A DNA stretch of 64,000 nt, taken from contig NZ_JACTOJ010000006.1 of the NCBI RefSeq assembly GCF_032335695.1, forward strand, positions 62,001 to 126,000. Direction: 5' to 3'. Of this stretch, positions 51,279 through 60,144 are shown one piece after another (the stretch's first letter is position 1; each line of letters begins with the position of its first letter). Both the position numbers and the translations under genes were made by a program. The notes below the pieces were generated by a model. The model was given only the letters and a program-made list of their open reading frames with translations, did no database searches and was not told the origin of the DNA. Source of the DNA: JACTOJ01 sp032335695. Its GTDB lineage: Bacteria; Bacillota; Clostridia; Clostridiales; Clostridiaceae.

Positions 51279-51944
51279 TTATATATTATTATAATTTCTT
51301 TTTCCAAATATGCCTTCACCAATCCTGACTACATTTGAGCCTTCTTTTACAGCCCACATATAATCTCCTGTCATCCCCATAGACAAGTATTCCATAGTAA
51401 CATTTTTTAATTTTTTACTACTTAAATTCTCAAAAATACCTTTCATTTTTCCAAAGTAGTTTCTGCATTCTACTTCGTCTCCCTTAGGAATTACAGCCAT
51501 GAGACCTTTTGCTTTCACATACTTGCAATTTTCTATAGCAGAAATCATCTCATCTATTTCTTCCTCAAAAGCACCTGACTTATTAGGATCTTTGGCTATA
51601 TTTATTTGTATAAGCACATTAGCAATCTTATTTTCTTTTGCATATTGCTTTTCAATTTCATCTAATAGCCTTAAACTGTCTAGAGATTGTATCAGATATA
51701 CCTTGCCTACTATATATTTCACCTTATTTCTTTGTAAGTGACCTATAAGATGCCACCTAACATCAGTGTGAAATTTTTCATGTTTATCCACAAGTTCCTG
51801 AACCTTATTCTCTCCAAAATCTCGAATTCCCTCCAAGTAGGCTAATTCCATTTCCTCCAAGCTTCTAGTCTTACTTACAGCGATTAATTTCACTTGAGAT
51901 CTAAAGAGGTTATTTAGGGCCCTAACATTTTCTCTTATTTCCAA
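51279..51944 (-). CDS. yggS: YggS/PLPBP family pyridoxal phosphate protein
   Basis: This 221-residue protein has an alanine racemase N-terminal fold without racemase activity and keeps cellular PLP balanced. The PLP lysine lies in LIAVSKTRSLEEMELAYLEGIRDFGENKVQEL (Lys about residue 25). WHLIGHLQRNKVKYIV (about 73-88) and LSMGMTGDYMWAVKEGSNVVRIGEGIFG (about 187-214) are the diagnostic motifs. It starts with TTG after AGGAGGGG. A small hairpin (TCCTA-CTG-TAGGA) partly overlaps that Shine-Dalgarno and could tune translation. Confidence 0.94.
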   Translation of the reverse strand: MEIRENVRALNNLFRSQVKLIAVSKTRSLEEMELAYLEGIRDFGENKVQELVDKHEKFHTDVRWHLIGHLQRNKVKYIVGKVYLIQSLDSLRLLDEIEKQYAKENKIANVLIQINIAKDPNKSGAFEEEIDEMISAIENCKYVKAKGLMAVIPKGDEVECRNYFGKMKGIFENLSSKKLKNVTMEYLSMGMTGDYMWAVKEGSNVVRIGEGIFGKRNYNNI

Positions 51945-52036
51945 AATATACCCCTCCTACAGTAGGAAAATTCTCTTCTCAAATATATATTCTTCATAAA
52001 ATCAAATTTCCCTTTAATTTTTATTAAAATTTATAT

Positions 52037-52771
52037 TTATTTTTTGGTTTCTTTAACATACTTATTATCTATGTCTCCTATGTAAGCCGGAATTTTTACA
52101 TTATCTACTGTATCCACACTTACTCTTATGTTTCGATATTTTAAATAAGTAAGATATCCCTCATCATTTGTCATGTAATCTTTTATTGCATTTGAATTTC
52201 CTATAACATTTATATAAAATGGAGCGCATAAATTTACATTGTTTATTTTCAAAAATGGTCCCCAGCAATATACTTCCGAATTACTAAGTATACGCTGATC
52301 ATTTATGGATATTGCTTGGGCTCCTGCATTTCTTAGACTGTTTATCACTTCCAAAATATCTGTATTATGAATTATTCTTACCCATCTCTCTTCTTCGCTC
52401 ACGGTCTCAGTACTATCAAAATTAGTGTCTGCATCATCTAACATTATTTTTAATCCTTTTCCAGTAACTGCTTCATTGCCTAATATGACATCATTTTTTT
52501 CCAATTCATTTTTCATGTCACTTACAACCTTTGAACTAGAAGTATCGATGTTGGTATAATCCTTTAACTTAGAATTATTTTTCCAATACTGGCTTTGTAA
52601 TTCAGATATCTGATTGTATAATTGGGTCCTTTCATCTATAGCCTGCTTATATTGTTCAGCACTAAGTATAACCGTAGGTGTAGTATTAGCAAAACTTATA
52701 TTCATAGATATCATTATTCCTATTATAACACATGCAATAAAAACAAATATTTTCATTTCATTGGCCTTCAC
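52037..52771 (-). CDS. DUF881 family protein
   Basis: This 244-residue protein has an N-terminal membrane helix (about residues 7-26, IFVFIACVIIGIMISMNISF), a coiled segment (AEQYKQAIDERTQLYNQISELQSQYW) and a DUF881 domain with VTGKGLKIMLDDAD, INSLRNAGAQAISINDQRILSNSE and PFYINVIGN. One of two DUF881 proteins flanking sbp. Such pairs lie near ftsQ in Firmicutes; the function is unknown, perhaps a division-associated complex outside the membrane. The GTG at 52771 has GAGGTG six bases upstream. Confidence 0.88.
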   Translation of the reverse strand: MKANEMKIFVFIACVIIGIMISMNISFANTTPTVILSAEQYKQAIDERTQLYNQISELQSQYWKNNSKLKDYTNIDTSSSKVVSDMKNELEKNDVILGNEAVTGKGLKIMLDDADTNFDSTETVSEEERWVRIIHNTDILEVINSLRNAGAQAISINDQRILSNSEVYCWGPFLKINNVNLCAPFYINVIGNSNAIKDYMTNDEGYLTYLKYRNIRVSVDTVDNVKIPAYIGDIDNKYVKETKK

Positions 52772-52784
52772 ATACATCACCTCA

Positions 52785-53123
52785 TTAGCGGGATCTTGCT
52801 TTTTCTATTAGCAGTCTTCTTATAATTGCAAAATTATCAAATATTCTTCCTCCGAAAACTATAACTGCTGCTATGTATATGGGAATACCTAATTTATCTC
52901 CTAAATAAGCCAAAGCCGCTGCTAAAGCAGCATTGCCGAAAAAACCAGATATAAATATATCTGCCTGAAAATTTTTAGATAGGTTAGCCCTTATAGCTCC
53001 AAATACAGAATCAAGACAGGCTAAAATAGCCACAGAGATGTATGGCGAAAACTTTTCTGGAATATTTACATTCCAAACTATTCCTATTATAATACCAACT
53101 AACATTCCTAATATAGCAACCAT
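52785..53123 (-). CDS. sbp: Small basic protein Sbp (DUF1290)
   Basis: This 112-residue membrane protein has about four hydrophobic segments: VAILGMLVGIIIGIVWNV; YISVAILACLDSVFGAIRANLSKNF; ISGFFGNAALAAALAYLGDKLGIPIYIAAVIVFGGRIFDNFAIIRR. FDNFAIIRR at the C-terminus is the family hallmark. DUF1290 genes nearly always lie between ftsQ/ftsZ and DUF881 genes. The biochemical role is not known. Confidence 0.92.
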   Translation of the reverse strand: MVAILGMLVGIIIGIVWNVNIPEKFSPYISVAILACLDSVFGAIRANLSKNFQADIFISGFFGNAALAAALAYLGDKLGIPIYIAAVIVFGGRIFDNFAIIRRLLIEKARSR

Positions 53124-53139
53124 AAATTCACCTCATAAA

Positions 53140-53856
53140 CTATTTTACTGGATTTAAATAATCATTTTTATATTCTTTACTGTATTTTGGAATCTTTACA
53201 GAATCTGATGTGGATATTTCATAAGTATAATTAGGTAAATCTAAATAATCAAATACCCCCGCAAATTTTAAAGATTGCTCCAATTTTGTCTTATCTCCTA
53301 TAGCCTTAATCGTTATTCTTTGACTAGGAGATATTTTATCACCATTTATTAATATATAATTATTGCCTGATAATTTAATTCCAGTTTGTTCCGTTATCCT
53401 TTCATCATTTATTGATATAGCCTCAGCTCCAGCAAAATTCAGCTCATTTACTAGATATGTCAATTCTCTATGATCTATATATTGCGGTTTGCTGGAAGAA
53501 AAGAGATCACTTTTAGGAGTAAGATACAATATTATTCCTTGTCCTTGAACATCGGTATATCCAAGAAGATTTCTGCTCTTATCAAGTTCATCCTTTATAC
53601 TCTTATTAGTTCCGTTATCTGAAGTAGCACTATCTTCATATTTTTTGATTTGATCAGTGAGTTGATTATTTTTTTGCTCTAATTCCTGTTTTGATTTTTT
53701 TAATGCGTCTATTTCTGCTGTTATTTCCGTGCTATTTTTATTATCCACATTACTGCTGGTATCTTGATTTGCTAAAAGCTTAAATTGATATGTAAGCATG
53801 AATCCTAAAAGTCCACATACCAGAGCTACTGTTAATTGAGATGTCAACTTTTTCAT
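53140..53856 (-). CDS. DUF881 family protein
   Basis: This 238-residue protein has an N-terminal membrane helix (about residues 8-26, TVALVCGLLGFMLTYQF), a coiled coil (about 45-75) and the DUF881 domain. That domain has DVQGQGIILYLTPKSDLF, VNELNFAGAEAISINDERITEQT and RITIKAIGD. It pairs with the second DUF881 protein on the other side of sbp. It follows ftsQ and precedes sbp in one operon; the product probably faces the outside of the cell. Confidence 0.9.
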   Translation of the reverse strand: MKKLTSQLTVALVCGLLGFMLTYQFKLLANQDTSSNVDNKNSTEITAEIDALKKSKQELEQKNNQLTDQIKKYEDSATSDNGTNKSIKDELDKSRNLLGYTDVQGQGIILYLTPKSDLFSSSKPQYIDHRELTYLVNELNFAGAEAISINDERITEQTGIKLSGNNYILINGDKISPSQRITIKAIGDKTKLEQSLKFAGVFDYLDLPNYTYEISTSDSVKIPKYSKEYKNDYLNPVK

Positions 53857-53898
53857 CTTACCCCTCCTTCTTCTATATACTACGCACTTTTTAAATTT

Positions 53899-54648
53899 TT
53901 AAGGATTATCTACGGCATAAACAGGCGATCCATTATAACTCATATCTATGTAGCCTTTTTTAGTTTTTAACTCGGTTTGGTTAATTATATCTACAGCATC
54001 ACTGAGTTTCTTCCTTAAGTTATCAACAGTCCCAATTTTCACCAAGACCGAATCTTTAAAATTCACTTTTATATCCGCTGCTAAAGATACATCTATGCTT
54101 GTTATAACAGTATCAGTTTTATTTTCATATTTTGTAAACTCATGCAATATATTTAACTTAGTAGAGTCTTTTAAATTTTCGCCCACTTTTACCGAATTTA
54201 TGTCTATTCCATCAACTCTAATGAGCTTATTATCAGGAACAGCAGTGGTTTTTTCTAAAGCATATCCATCACTATCCATCAAAATAATATCTTTATCCTT
54301 TTGTATAAAGAAGTATGGAGTTCTTTCCTGTATATTTATTACTACCGTAGATGGAAGTTTCCTTTTTACTGTCACACTAGATATATACGGATTTGTCAAT
54401 AAATTGTTTTTAATTTTATTCAAATTAGAAATAAATATATTCTCTCCAATTTTTAGTTTTGAAACAGTTATTACTTCCTGCTTATTTAATTTTTTATTGT
54501 TGTTTACCTGAATTTGGTTTATATTAAAATAGGGCAATTTTAACAATAACACTGCTGTTATAATACTCAAAATGAAAAGTAATAAAATTCCCCTCCTATA
54601 TCTCTGCTTTCTTTTTCTTCTCTTTATGAGTTCATTATTTTTTTTCAA
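53899..54648 (-). CDS. ftsQ: Cell-division protein FtsQ/DivIB
   Basis: This 249-residue bitopic divisome protein has a basic N-terminus (RRKRKQRYRR), one membrane helix (GILLLFILSIITAVLLLKLPYF), a POTRA domain (about residues 48-118, with FNINQIQVNNNKKLNKQEVI and PYISSVTVKRKLPSTVVINIQERTPYFFI) and a beta domain. It joins FtsL and the septal synthase. The start is uncertain: TTG at 54648 has GGGGGA six bases upstream, while an ATG at 54669 has a weaker site. Confidence 0.9.
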   Translation of the reverse strand: MKKNNELIKRRKRKQRYRRGILLLFILSIITAVLLLKLPYFNINQIQVNNNKKLNKQEVITVSKLKIGENIFISNLNKIKNNLLTNPYISSVTVKRKLPSTVVINIQERTPYFFIQKDKDIILMDSDGYALEKTTAVPDNKLIRVDGIDINSVKVGENLKDSTKLNILHEFTKYENKTDTVITSIDVSLAADIKVNFKDSVLVKIGTVDNLRKKLSDAVDIINQTELKTKKGYIDMSYNGSPVYAVDNP

Positions 54649-54784
54649 ACCGCTTTCCCCCATAAACATCTCAAATAGTTCTCCATCAGCCTATTTTTTA
54701 CATTTTGCATAAATAGATTGATATAAATTTGTTATTATTTATATAATAACACTTTATACTTTTAATTTCATTAAAATATATAAT

Positions 54785-54838
54785 AAAACATATTAATTTT
54801 TTATTTTACTAATAAAATAAAAATATTAAATATGTTTT
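54785..54838. repeat. AT-only nested hairpin between ftsQ and spoVE
   Basis: AAAACATATT (54785-54794) pairs with AATATGTTTT (54829-54838), and TTATTTT pairs with AAAATAA inside. The stem contains almost no G or C. It could mark the end of the spoVE transcript or the start region of ftsQ. No gene is seen in this 223-base gap, where other species may carry murG. Confidence 0.45.
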
Positions 54839-54892
54839 AATTTTGGTTTTATATATTACTAAGTTTTGAAGTGGTATTTTCACTTCATTTCG

Positions 54893-56008
54893 TCAATACA
54901 TTCTTTTTCTATCTATTTGCCTAGACACATTAAGCAAAATCCCCATGGCAGATAGATTTAAAACAAGGGAAGATCCTCCATAACTTATAAAGGGTAAGGG
55001 AACTCCTGTAACTGGCATAGAACCAGACACAACTGCTATGTTTATTATAGCTTGAATAGCTATTACTGAAGTTATTCCTGTAGCAAGCAATGTACCATAT
55101 GTATCCTTAGAATTTATAGCAGTCCTTATTCCTCTCCATACGAGAATCATAAACAGGCTTATTATTAAAATACATCCTATAAGTCCTAATTCTTCTCCTA
55201 TGATTGAAAATATGAAATCATTATGCGGTTCAGGCATATAATAAGCTTTTTGTCTAGATTGGCCAAGTCCAACTCCCCAGATTCCTCCAGATCCTAATGC
55301 ATACAGCGATTGTATTAATTGATATCCATTACCAGAAGCATCTTTCCAAGGATCTATGAAATTTAGAAGTCTAGCTTTTCTGTAACTAGCTGTGAATATT
55401 AGCATTATTCCTGCAACAGTACATACAGGAGCCACAAGACCAAATATATGCCACAATCTCGCCCCCCCTACAAATAAAAGTATAAGCGTCACAATCATTA
55501 TTACAGCACAAATACTTAGGTTTTTTTCTAAAAGTATAAGTCCAGCATAAGCTCCTGCAACAAATAAATATGGAAGCACCCCATATAAAAGACTCTTTAT
55601 TCTTTCTCCCTTATAGTCTATACTTTTGGCTAAGTATAGAACCATAACATATTTTACTATTTCTGAAGGCTGTATACTGATTGGACCTAAATTTATCCAT
55701 CTTTGCGCCCCTTTTGCTCCTGGAAATAAAAAAACTGCTAAAAGCAAGGGTACGCATAATATCATCATCAATATGGTATATTTTTTTATTTTGTGGTAAT
55801 CAAATCTCATAAAGAAAAGCATAGCTATAATACCAATTACAGCTGCAGGTCCCTGTCTCTTTAAAAAATGCATGTCATCTTTATATTGAATAGACGCCGT
55901 CCACGAGCTAGCACTGTAAACCATTATTAATCCTATAGTAAGAAGAAGCAGTATCACACAAAACATAACAAAATCAGCTTCTCCCAAGTTAACCCTGGAT
56001 TTTTTCAT
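54893..56008 (-). CDS. spoVE: SpoVE/FtsW family lipid II polymerase
   Basis: This 371-residue SEDS glycosyltransferase has about ten transmembrane helices. Conserved elements are VMFCVILLLLTIGLIMVYSAS, GAQRWINLGPISIQPSEIVKYVMVLYLA (about residues 100-127), PWKDASGNGYQLIQSLYALGSGGIWGVGLGQSRQK (about 225-260) and the C-terminal PFISYGGSSLVLNLSAMGILLNVSRQI. Its neighbours spoVD and the mur genes fit a role in septal or cortex peptidoglycan. AGGAGGAG lies before the ATG at 56008. SpoVE rather than vegetative FtsW is inferred from the spoVD neighbour. Confidence 0.92.
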   Translation of the reverse strand: MKKSRVNLGEADFVMFCVILLLLTIGLIMVYSASSWTASIQYKDDMHFLKRQGPAAVIGIIAMLFFMRFDYHKIKKYTILMMILCVPLLLAVFLFPGAKGAQRWINLGPISIQPSEIVKYVMVLYLAKSIDYKGERIKSLLYGVLPYLFVAGAYAGLILLEKNLSICAVIMIVTLILLFVGGARLWHIFGLVAPVCTVAGIMLIFTASYRKARLLNFIDPWKDASGNGYQLIQSLYALGSGGIWGVGLGQSRQKAYYMPEPHNDFIFSIIGEELGLIGCILIISLFMILVWRGIRTAINSKDTYGTLLATGITSVIAIQAIINIAVVSGSMPVTGVPLPFISYGGSSLVLNLSAMGILLNVSRQIDRKRMY

Positions 56009-56072
56009 AAATTCTCCTCCTAAAAATTGTTGTGAACACATCTGTATTCAATGATTATTAATAACCACTAAT

Positions 56073-57041
56073 TTAGAATGCTAGAAATGAAATCAAACAC
56101 AATATAACGGTTATTATAGAAAAAACTGAAACTATTTTAGGCTCTGCCCATCCATTCATTTCAAAGTGATGGTGAATAGGAGCCATCTTAAATATTCGTT
56201 TACCTCTTAATTTAAAGCTTCCAACCTGAAGAATAACTGATAATGCTTCTATCAAATATATTCCCCCCACTAGTATTATGAGAAGTGGAAGCCTTAATAG
56301 CATAGCCACTGCCGCCACTGCTCCTCCAAGTGCTAAAGAACCTGTATCTCCCATAAATACCCTAGCCGGGAAAGCATTAAATCTTAAAAATGCTAAGAGA
56401 GCACCTGAAACCACAGCACAAAATCTAGCCAATGTATATTGTGACATTCCCAAACATATCATAGTAAAGAATGTCATAACTAAAAGTGTAATTGAAGTAG
56501 CCAGCCCATCTAATCCATCTGTAAGATTTACAGCATTAGTGGTAGCAAGTAAGAAAACGATAATAAAGGGCACATATAAAATTCCTAAATCTATGTTTAC
56601 CTTAAAAAATGGTACAAATATCTTGGAGCCGATCTCATCATTTGTATAGGCATAATAAGCTAATAGTACTGCCACTAGCAAAAGCATTATCATCTTCTGG
56701 TAAGCTCTAAGTCCTAAATTATTTTTATGAATTATCTTTAACAGGTCATCCATAAATCCAATAGCGCCAAAAGCTAAGAATGCATATAAGGCTATCATAG
56801 ATTTATCTGTCGGATTTTTAATCATGAATGGAAAGCAAACTACCACTGCAGCAATAAAAATAATGCCCCCCATAGTAGGAGTTCCTGCCTTCTTTTGATG
56901 ACTTTTAGGCCCCTCCTCTCTAATAAACTGACCAAATTTAAGCCATTTCAAAGCTGGAATAGCAAATGGTCCTATGAGTGATACAATTATAAAAGAAATT
57001 AGTACAGAATAGACAATAGCAGTGTTTAATAAATCCTTCAT
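56073..57041 (-). CDS. mraY: Phospho-MurNAc-pentapeptide transferase MraY
   Basis: This 322-residue polytopic enzyme makes lipid I from UDP-MurNAc-pentapeptide and undecaprenyl phosphate. It has EGPKSHQKKAGTPTMGG (about residues 42-58), the Asp pair in GFMDDLLKI (about 100), NLTDGLDGLATSI (about 172), FMGDTGSLALGG (about 232) and MAPIHHHFEMNGW (about 290). About ten helices are present. murD, expected next in many genomes, is absent between mraY and spoVE. Confidence 0.97.
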   Translation of the reverse strand: MKDLLNTAIVYSVLISFIIVSLIGPFAIPALKWLKFGQFIREEGPKSHQKKAGTPTMGGIIFIAAVVVCFPFMIKNPTDKSMIALYAFLAFGAIGFMDDLLKIIHKNNLGLRAYQKMIMLLLVAVLLAYYAYTNDEIGSKIFVPFFKVNIDLGILYVPFIIVFLLATTNAVNLTDGLDGLATSITLLVMTFFTMICLGMSQYTLARFCAVVSGALLAFLRFNAFPARVFMGDTGSLALGGAVAAVAMLLRLPLLIILVGGIYLIEALSVILQVGSFKLRGKRIFKMAPIHHHFEMNGWAEPKIVSVFSIITVILCLISFLAF

Positions 57042-57067
57042 GTGGTAACATCCCCCGTTATTTGCTT

Positions 57068-58435
57068 TTAATTTTTTAATCTATTTACTATAGTTTCAAA
57101 TTTCATGGATCTAGAAGCCTTTACTAGTATTACGTCATTTTCTTTTAATTCTTTTAATAAGAATTCGGCTGCCAGGTCATTGCTTTCAAAACTATAAAAT
57201 TTATCATTATGGTTAAAGCCTTCTTTATAAGCTTCAACATATTCGCCAGTTGCTATTAGCATATCTATACCCTTAACACCTGCATATTTTCCAACTTCCA
57301 AATGACAGTTATATGACTCTTTCCCAAGTTCTCTCATCGTACCCAATACAGCAATTTTTCTGCCACCCTTAATATTTTTCTGCACATCTAATGCTGCTTT
57401 CATTGAGTCAGGGCTTGCATTATAGCTGTCATCTATTAAAGTCATTCCATTAACCTTTACTATATCCAATCTCATAGAGGTGGCTTCCAGATTAATAAAT
57501 CCCCTAACTATGTCTGTATAATCAACATTAAATTCTCTTGCCACTGCAATAGCTAGAAGTGAATTAAGTACATTGTGCTGACCTACAATATTAATGGATA
57601 CTTTATTATTTATAAGTTTATTATTGTCATATAAATCATATGCTATTTTATTCTCCATAAGCTCTATATTTTTAGCACAGTAGCTAAAATCAGTATTATA
57701 GCCTATGCTTTTTACTATAAATTCATCAGACTTAAAGTTCATCAACATATCATTTTCGGAATTAATAATCAATACACTTTGCTTATTAAAAAAATCCGTT
57801 ATTTCTAATTTAGCCTTTAATATATTTTCTCTAGTTCCCAAATTCTCAATGTGCGATATACCTATATTAGTAATTACACTTATATCTGGACGTGCAGTAT
57901 CTGCTAGTCTGTGTATCTCGTAAAGATTGCTCATGCCCATTTCTAATATGGCTACATCGTAGGTTTTATCAAGATTAAAAATCATAAGCGGAAGGCCTAT
58001 TTCATTGTTAAAATTACCTTTAGTTTTAAACACCTTATATTTTTCACTTAATGCAGCTGCTATTAAATCTTTTGTTGTTGTCTTTCCAGTGGAACCAGTA
58101 ACCCCTACTACTTTAATGTTAAGCTTGTTTCTATAGTATTTCGCAAGATCTTTTAAAGCCTTTCTTGTATCTTCCACTAAGATGATTGTAGCATTCTCAA
58201 TTTCACTTGACTGAAACTTTATTTCATCAACTATACATATGGAGGCACCTTTTTCACAAGCAATTTTTACAAATTCATTACCATTGAATTTTTCTCCTTT
58301 AATTGCTATATATAAGTTATCATCAGCTATTTGACGGGTATCAATAGATACTCCTGAAAAATAATCTTTTTTCCCGCTTATATATACCTTGCCTCCTATA
58401 GCTTCTATAAGTTCACTCAATTTTAAAACTTCCAT
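57068..58435 (-). CDS. murF: UDP-MurNAc-tripeptide:D-Ala-D-Ala ligase MurF
   Basis: This 455-residue ATP-dependent amide ligase adds D-Ala-D-Ala. The N-terminal domain has GVSIDTRQI. The central domain has the P-loop VVGVTGSTGKTTTKDLIAAAL (about residues 108-128), FNNEIGLPLMIFNL and the family segment AILEMGMSNLYEI. The C-terminal domain has DDSYNASPDSMKAAL (about 335-350). Start ATG after AGGGGTG. Its stop is followed by mraY and it begins just after murE. Confidence 0.96.
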   Translation of the reverse strand: MEVLKLSELIEAIGGKVYISGKKDYFSGVSIDTRQIADDNLYIAIKGEKFNGNEFVKIACEKGASICIVDEIKFQSSEIENATIILVEDTRKALKDLAKYYRNKLNIKVVGVTGSTGKTTTKDLIAAALSEKYKVFKTKGNFNNEIGLPLMIFNLDKTYDVAILEMGMSNLYEIHRLADTARPDISVITNIGISHIENLGTRENILKAKLEITDFFNKQSVLIINSENDMLMNFKSDEFIVKSIGYNTDFSYCAKNIELMENKIAYDLYDNNKLINNKVSINIVGQHNVLNSLLAIAVAREFNVDYTDIVRGFINLEATSMRLDIVKVNGMTLIDDSYNASPDSMKAALDVQKNIKGGRKIAVLGTMRELGKESYNCHLEVGKYAGVKGIDMLIATGEYVEAYKEGFNHNDKFYSFESNDLAAEFLLKELKENDVILVKASRSMKFETIVNRLKN

Positions 58436-58436
58436 C

Positions 58437-59891
58437 TTAACACCCCTGGTTATTTACTTTTTCAAGTATTTCTTTTACTATTTCTCTTTCATCAAAATGT
58501 ATTATTTGATTATTTTTAAATATCTGATAGTCCTCATGCCCTTTTCCTGCAATAACTATCACATCGCCTTTTCCAGCTATGCTTATAGCTTTTTCTATAG
58601 CTTCTCGTCTATTTTCTATTGTTAAATGTTCTCCATTAACACCTTGTAATATATCTTTTATTATTTCCATTGGTTCTTCATCTCTTGGATTATCCGATGT
58701 AATAATACTTATATCGCTAAGTTCAGACCCTATTTTCCCCATGATTGGCCGTTTGCTTTTATCTCTATTTCCTCCGCAGCCAAACAAAGAAATAAGTCTT
58801 CCTTTTGTAAACTCCCTAGCTGTCTTTAATATATTTTCCAGTCCATCCGGTGTATGGGCATAATCGATTATTATGTCATATCCCAAATCATAATCCTTCG
58901 TTACTAATTCACATCTTCCAGGAACCTGCGTATCTTTTAATCCTTTTTCTATATTTTCTAAGGAGATATTTTCTTTTAAAGCTACCGCTATAGCCGCCAA
59001 GGAATTATATACGTTATACATTCCAGGTATAAATATAGTAACATCTTTCTTTACCCCATCGTAATTTATGGTAAAATCCGCTCCCCTAGAGTACATTTTT
59101 ATATTTTTGGCTGTTACCGTGGCATTTTCTATGCCATAGGTGATTTTATCATTCTCGGTATCTTCATATACTCTCTTTCCATATTCGTTATCAATATTTA
59201 TTATTGACATTTTACTGTTTTTAAACAGCTTCAATTTAGCATTGTAGTAATTTTCAAAAGTTTTATGAAAATCCAAATGATCTTGAGTTAAGTTGGTAAA
59301 TATCCCATAATCGAATTTTACTCCATACACTCTATTAAGCTCTAATGAATGTGAAGATACCTCCATTATGCAGTATTTTACATTTTGCTGTACCATTTCA
59401 TAAAATAATTTTTGTAGTTCTAAGGATTCTGGAGTAGTTCTCTCAGAATGAATTTTTTTGTCACCTATATAATTTGCTATAGTACCGATCAATCCAGTCT
59501 TGTATCCAGCTTTCTCCAGTACAGACTTGATCATATAGGTAGTAGTAGTCTTACCGTTTGTTCCTGTTATTCCTATAATTTTCATCTTTTTCGCTGGGTT
59601 TTCATAATAATTTGCACCAGCTACAGCTAAAGCCTTTCTGCAATCAGCTACCTGAACTAACAGTACATGGCTGCCTACGTCCACTTTTTTTTCACAAATA
59701 ATTACGGCTGCTCCATTTTCAACTGCTGACTTTGCATAAATATGTCCGTCAGTATTATATCCTGTTATACAAAAGAAAGCATCATTTTTGCCAACTAATC
59801 TTGAATTATATTGAATATTATTTATATCCAATCCCACATTTCCGCTTATTACTTTATAATCTATTCCATTTAAAAGCTCACTAAGCTTCAT
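58437..59891 (-). CDS. murE: UDP-MurNAc-L-Ala-D-Glu:meso-DAP ligase MurE
   Basis: This 484-residue ligase adds the third residue of the stem peptide. The P-loop is IGITGTNGKTTTTYMIK (about residues 107-123). TPESLELQKLF and MEVSSHSLELNRV (about 150-180) follow, then DHLDFH and YAHTPDGLENILKTAREF (about 340). The substrate-specifying motif is DNPRDEEP (about 400), which indicates meso-diaminopimelate rather than lysine. The ATG at 59891 has AAAGGTAG upstream. It is separated from spoVD by a structured spacer. Confidence 0.96.
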   Translation of the reverse strand: MKLSELLNGIDYKVISGNVGLDINNIQYNSRLVGKNDAFFCITGYNTDGHIYAKSAVENGAAVIICEKKVDVGSHVLLVQVADCRKALAVAGANYYENPAKKMKIIGITGTNGKTTTTYMIKSVLEKAGYKTGLIGTIANYIGDKKIHSERTTPESLELQKLFYEMVQQNVKYCIMEVSSHSLELNRVYGVKFDYGIFTNLTQDHLDFHKTFENYYNAKLKLFKNSKMSIINIDNEYGKRVYEDTENDKITYGIENATVTAKNIKMYSRGADFTINYDGVKKDVTIFIPGMYNVYNSLAAIAVALKENISLENIEKGLKDTQVPGRCELVTKDYDLGYDIIIDYAHTPDGLENILKTAREFTKGRLISLFGCGGNRDKSKRPIMGKIGSELSDISIITSDNPRDEEPMEIIKDILQGVNGEHLTIENRREAIEKAISIAGKGDVIVIAGKGHEDYQIFKNNQIIHFDEREIVKEILEKVNNQGC

Positions 59892-60016
59892 ATTTACACT
59901 ACCTTTCATATATGCAAATTATTTATTATGATGTTTTTATGTAATTACTTTAATTATTACCCTAATAATAATTTAATAATACTGAGGGAAAAACACAAGT
60001 TAATATTTTACATGAC

Positions 60017-60140
60017 ATAGGCATGCCTACCTTAAATACAGAAATATCAACTAAGATTTCCAATTATGCAAATTAACCCATCCATTCTTTTGCATAATTG
60101 ATAATCAAAAGCTAGATTCCCATATCAGTTGCATGCCTAT
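60017..60140. repeat. Nested palindromic element between murE and spoVD
   Basis: The outer arms ATAGGCATGC (60017-60026) and GCATGCCTAT (60131-60140) pair perfectly. The inner arms CAATTATGCAAA (60061-60072) and TTTGCATAATTG (60089-60100) also pair perfectly. The 124-base unit could fold as a long-range stem closing an internal hairpin. There is no T tract. It occupies most of the 250-base gap between the two cell-wall genes and may be a cis-acting RNA, a miniature mobile element or an mRNA-processing site. Confidence 0.55.
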
Positions 60141-60144
60141 AAAA

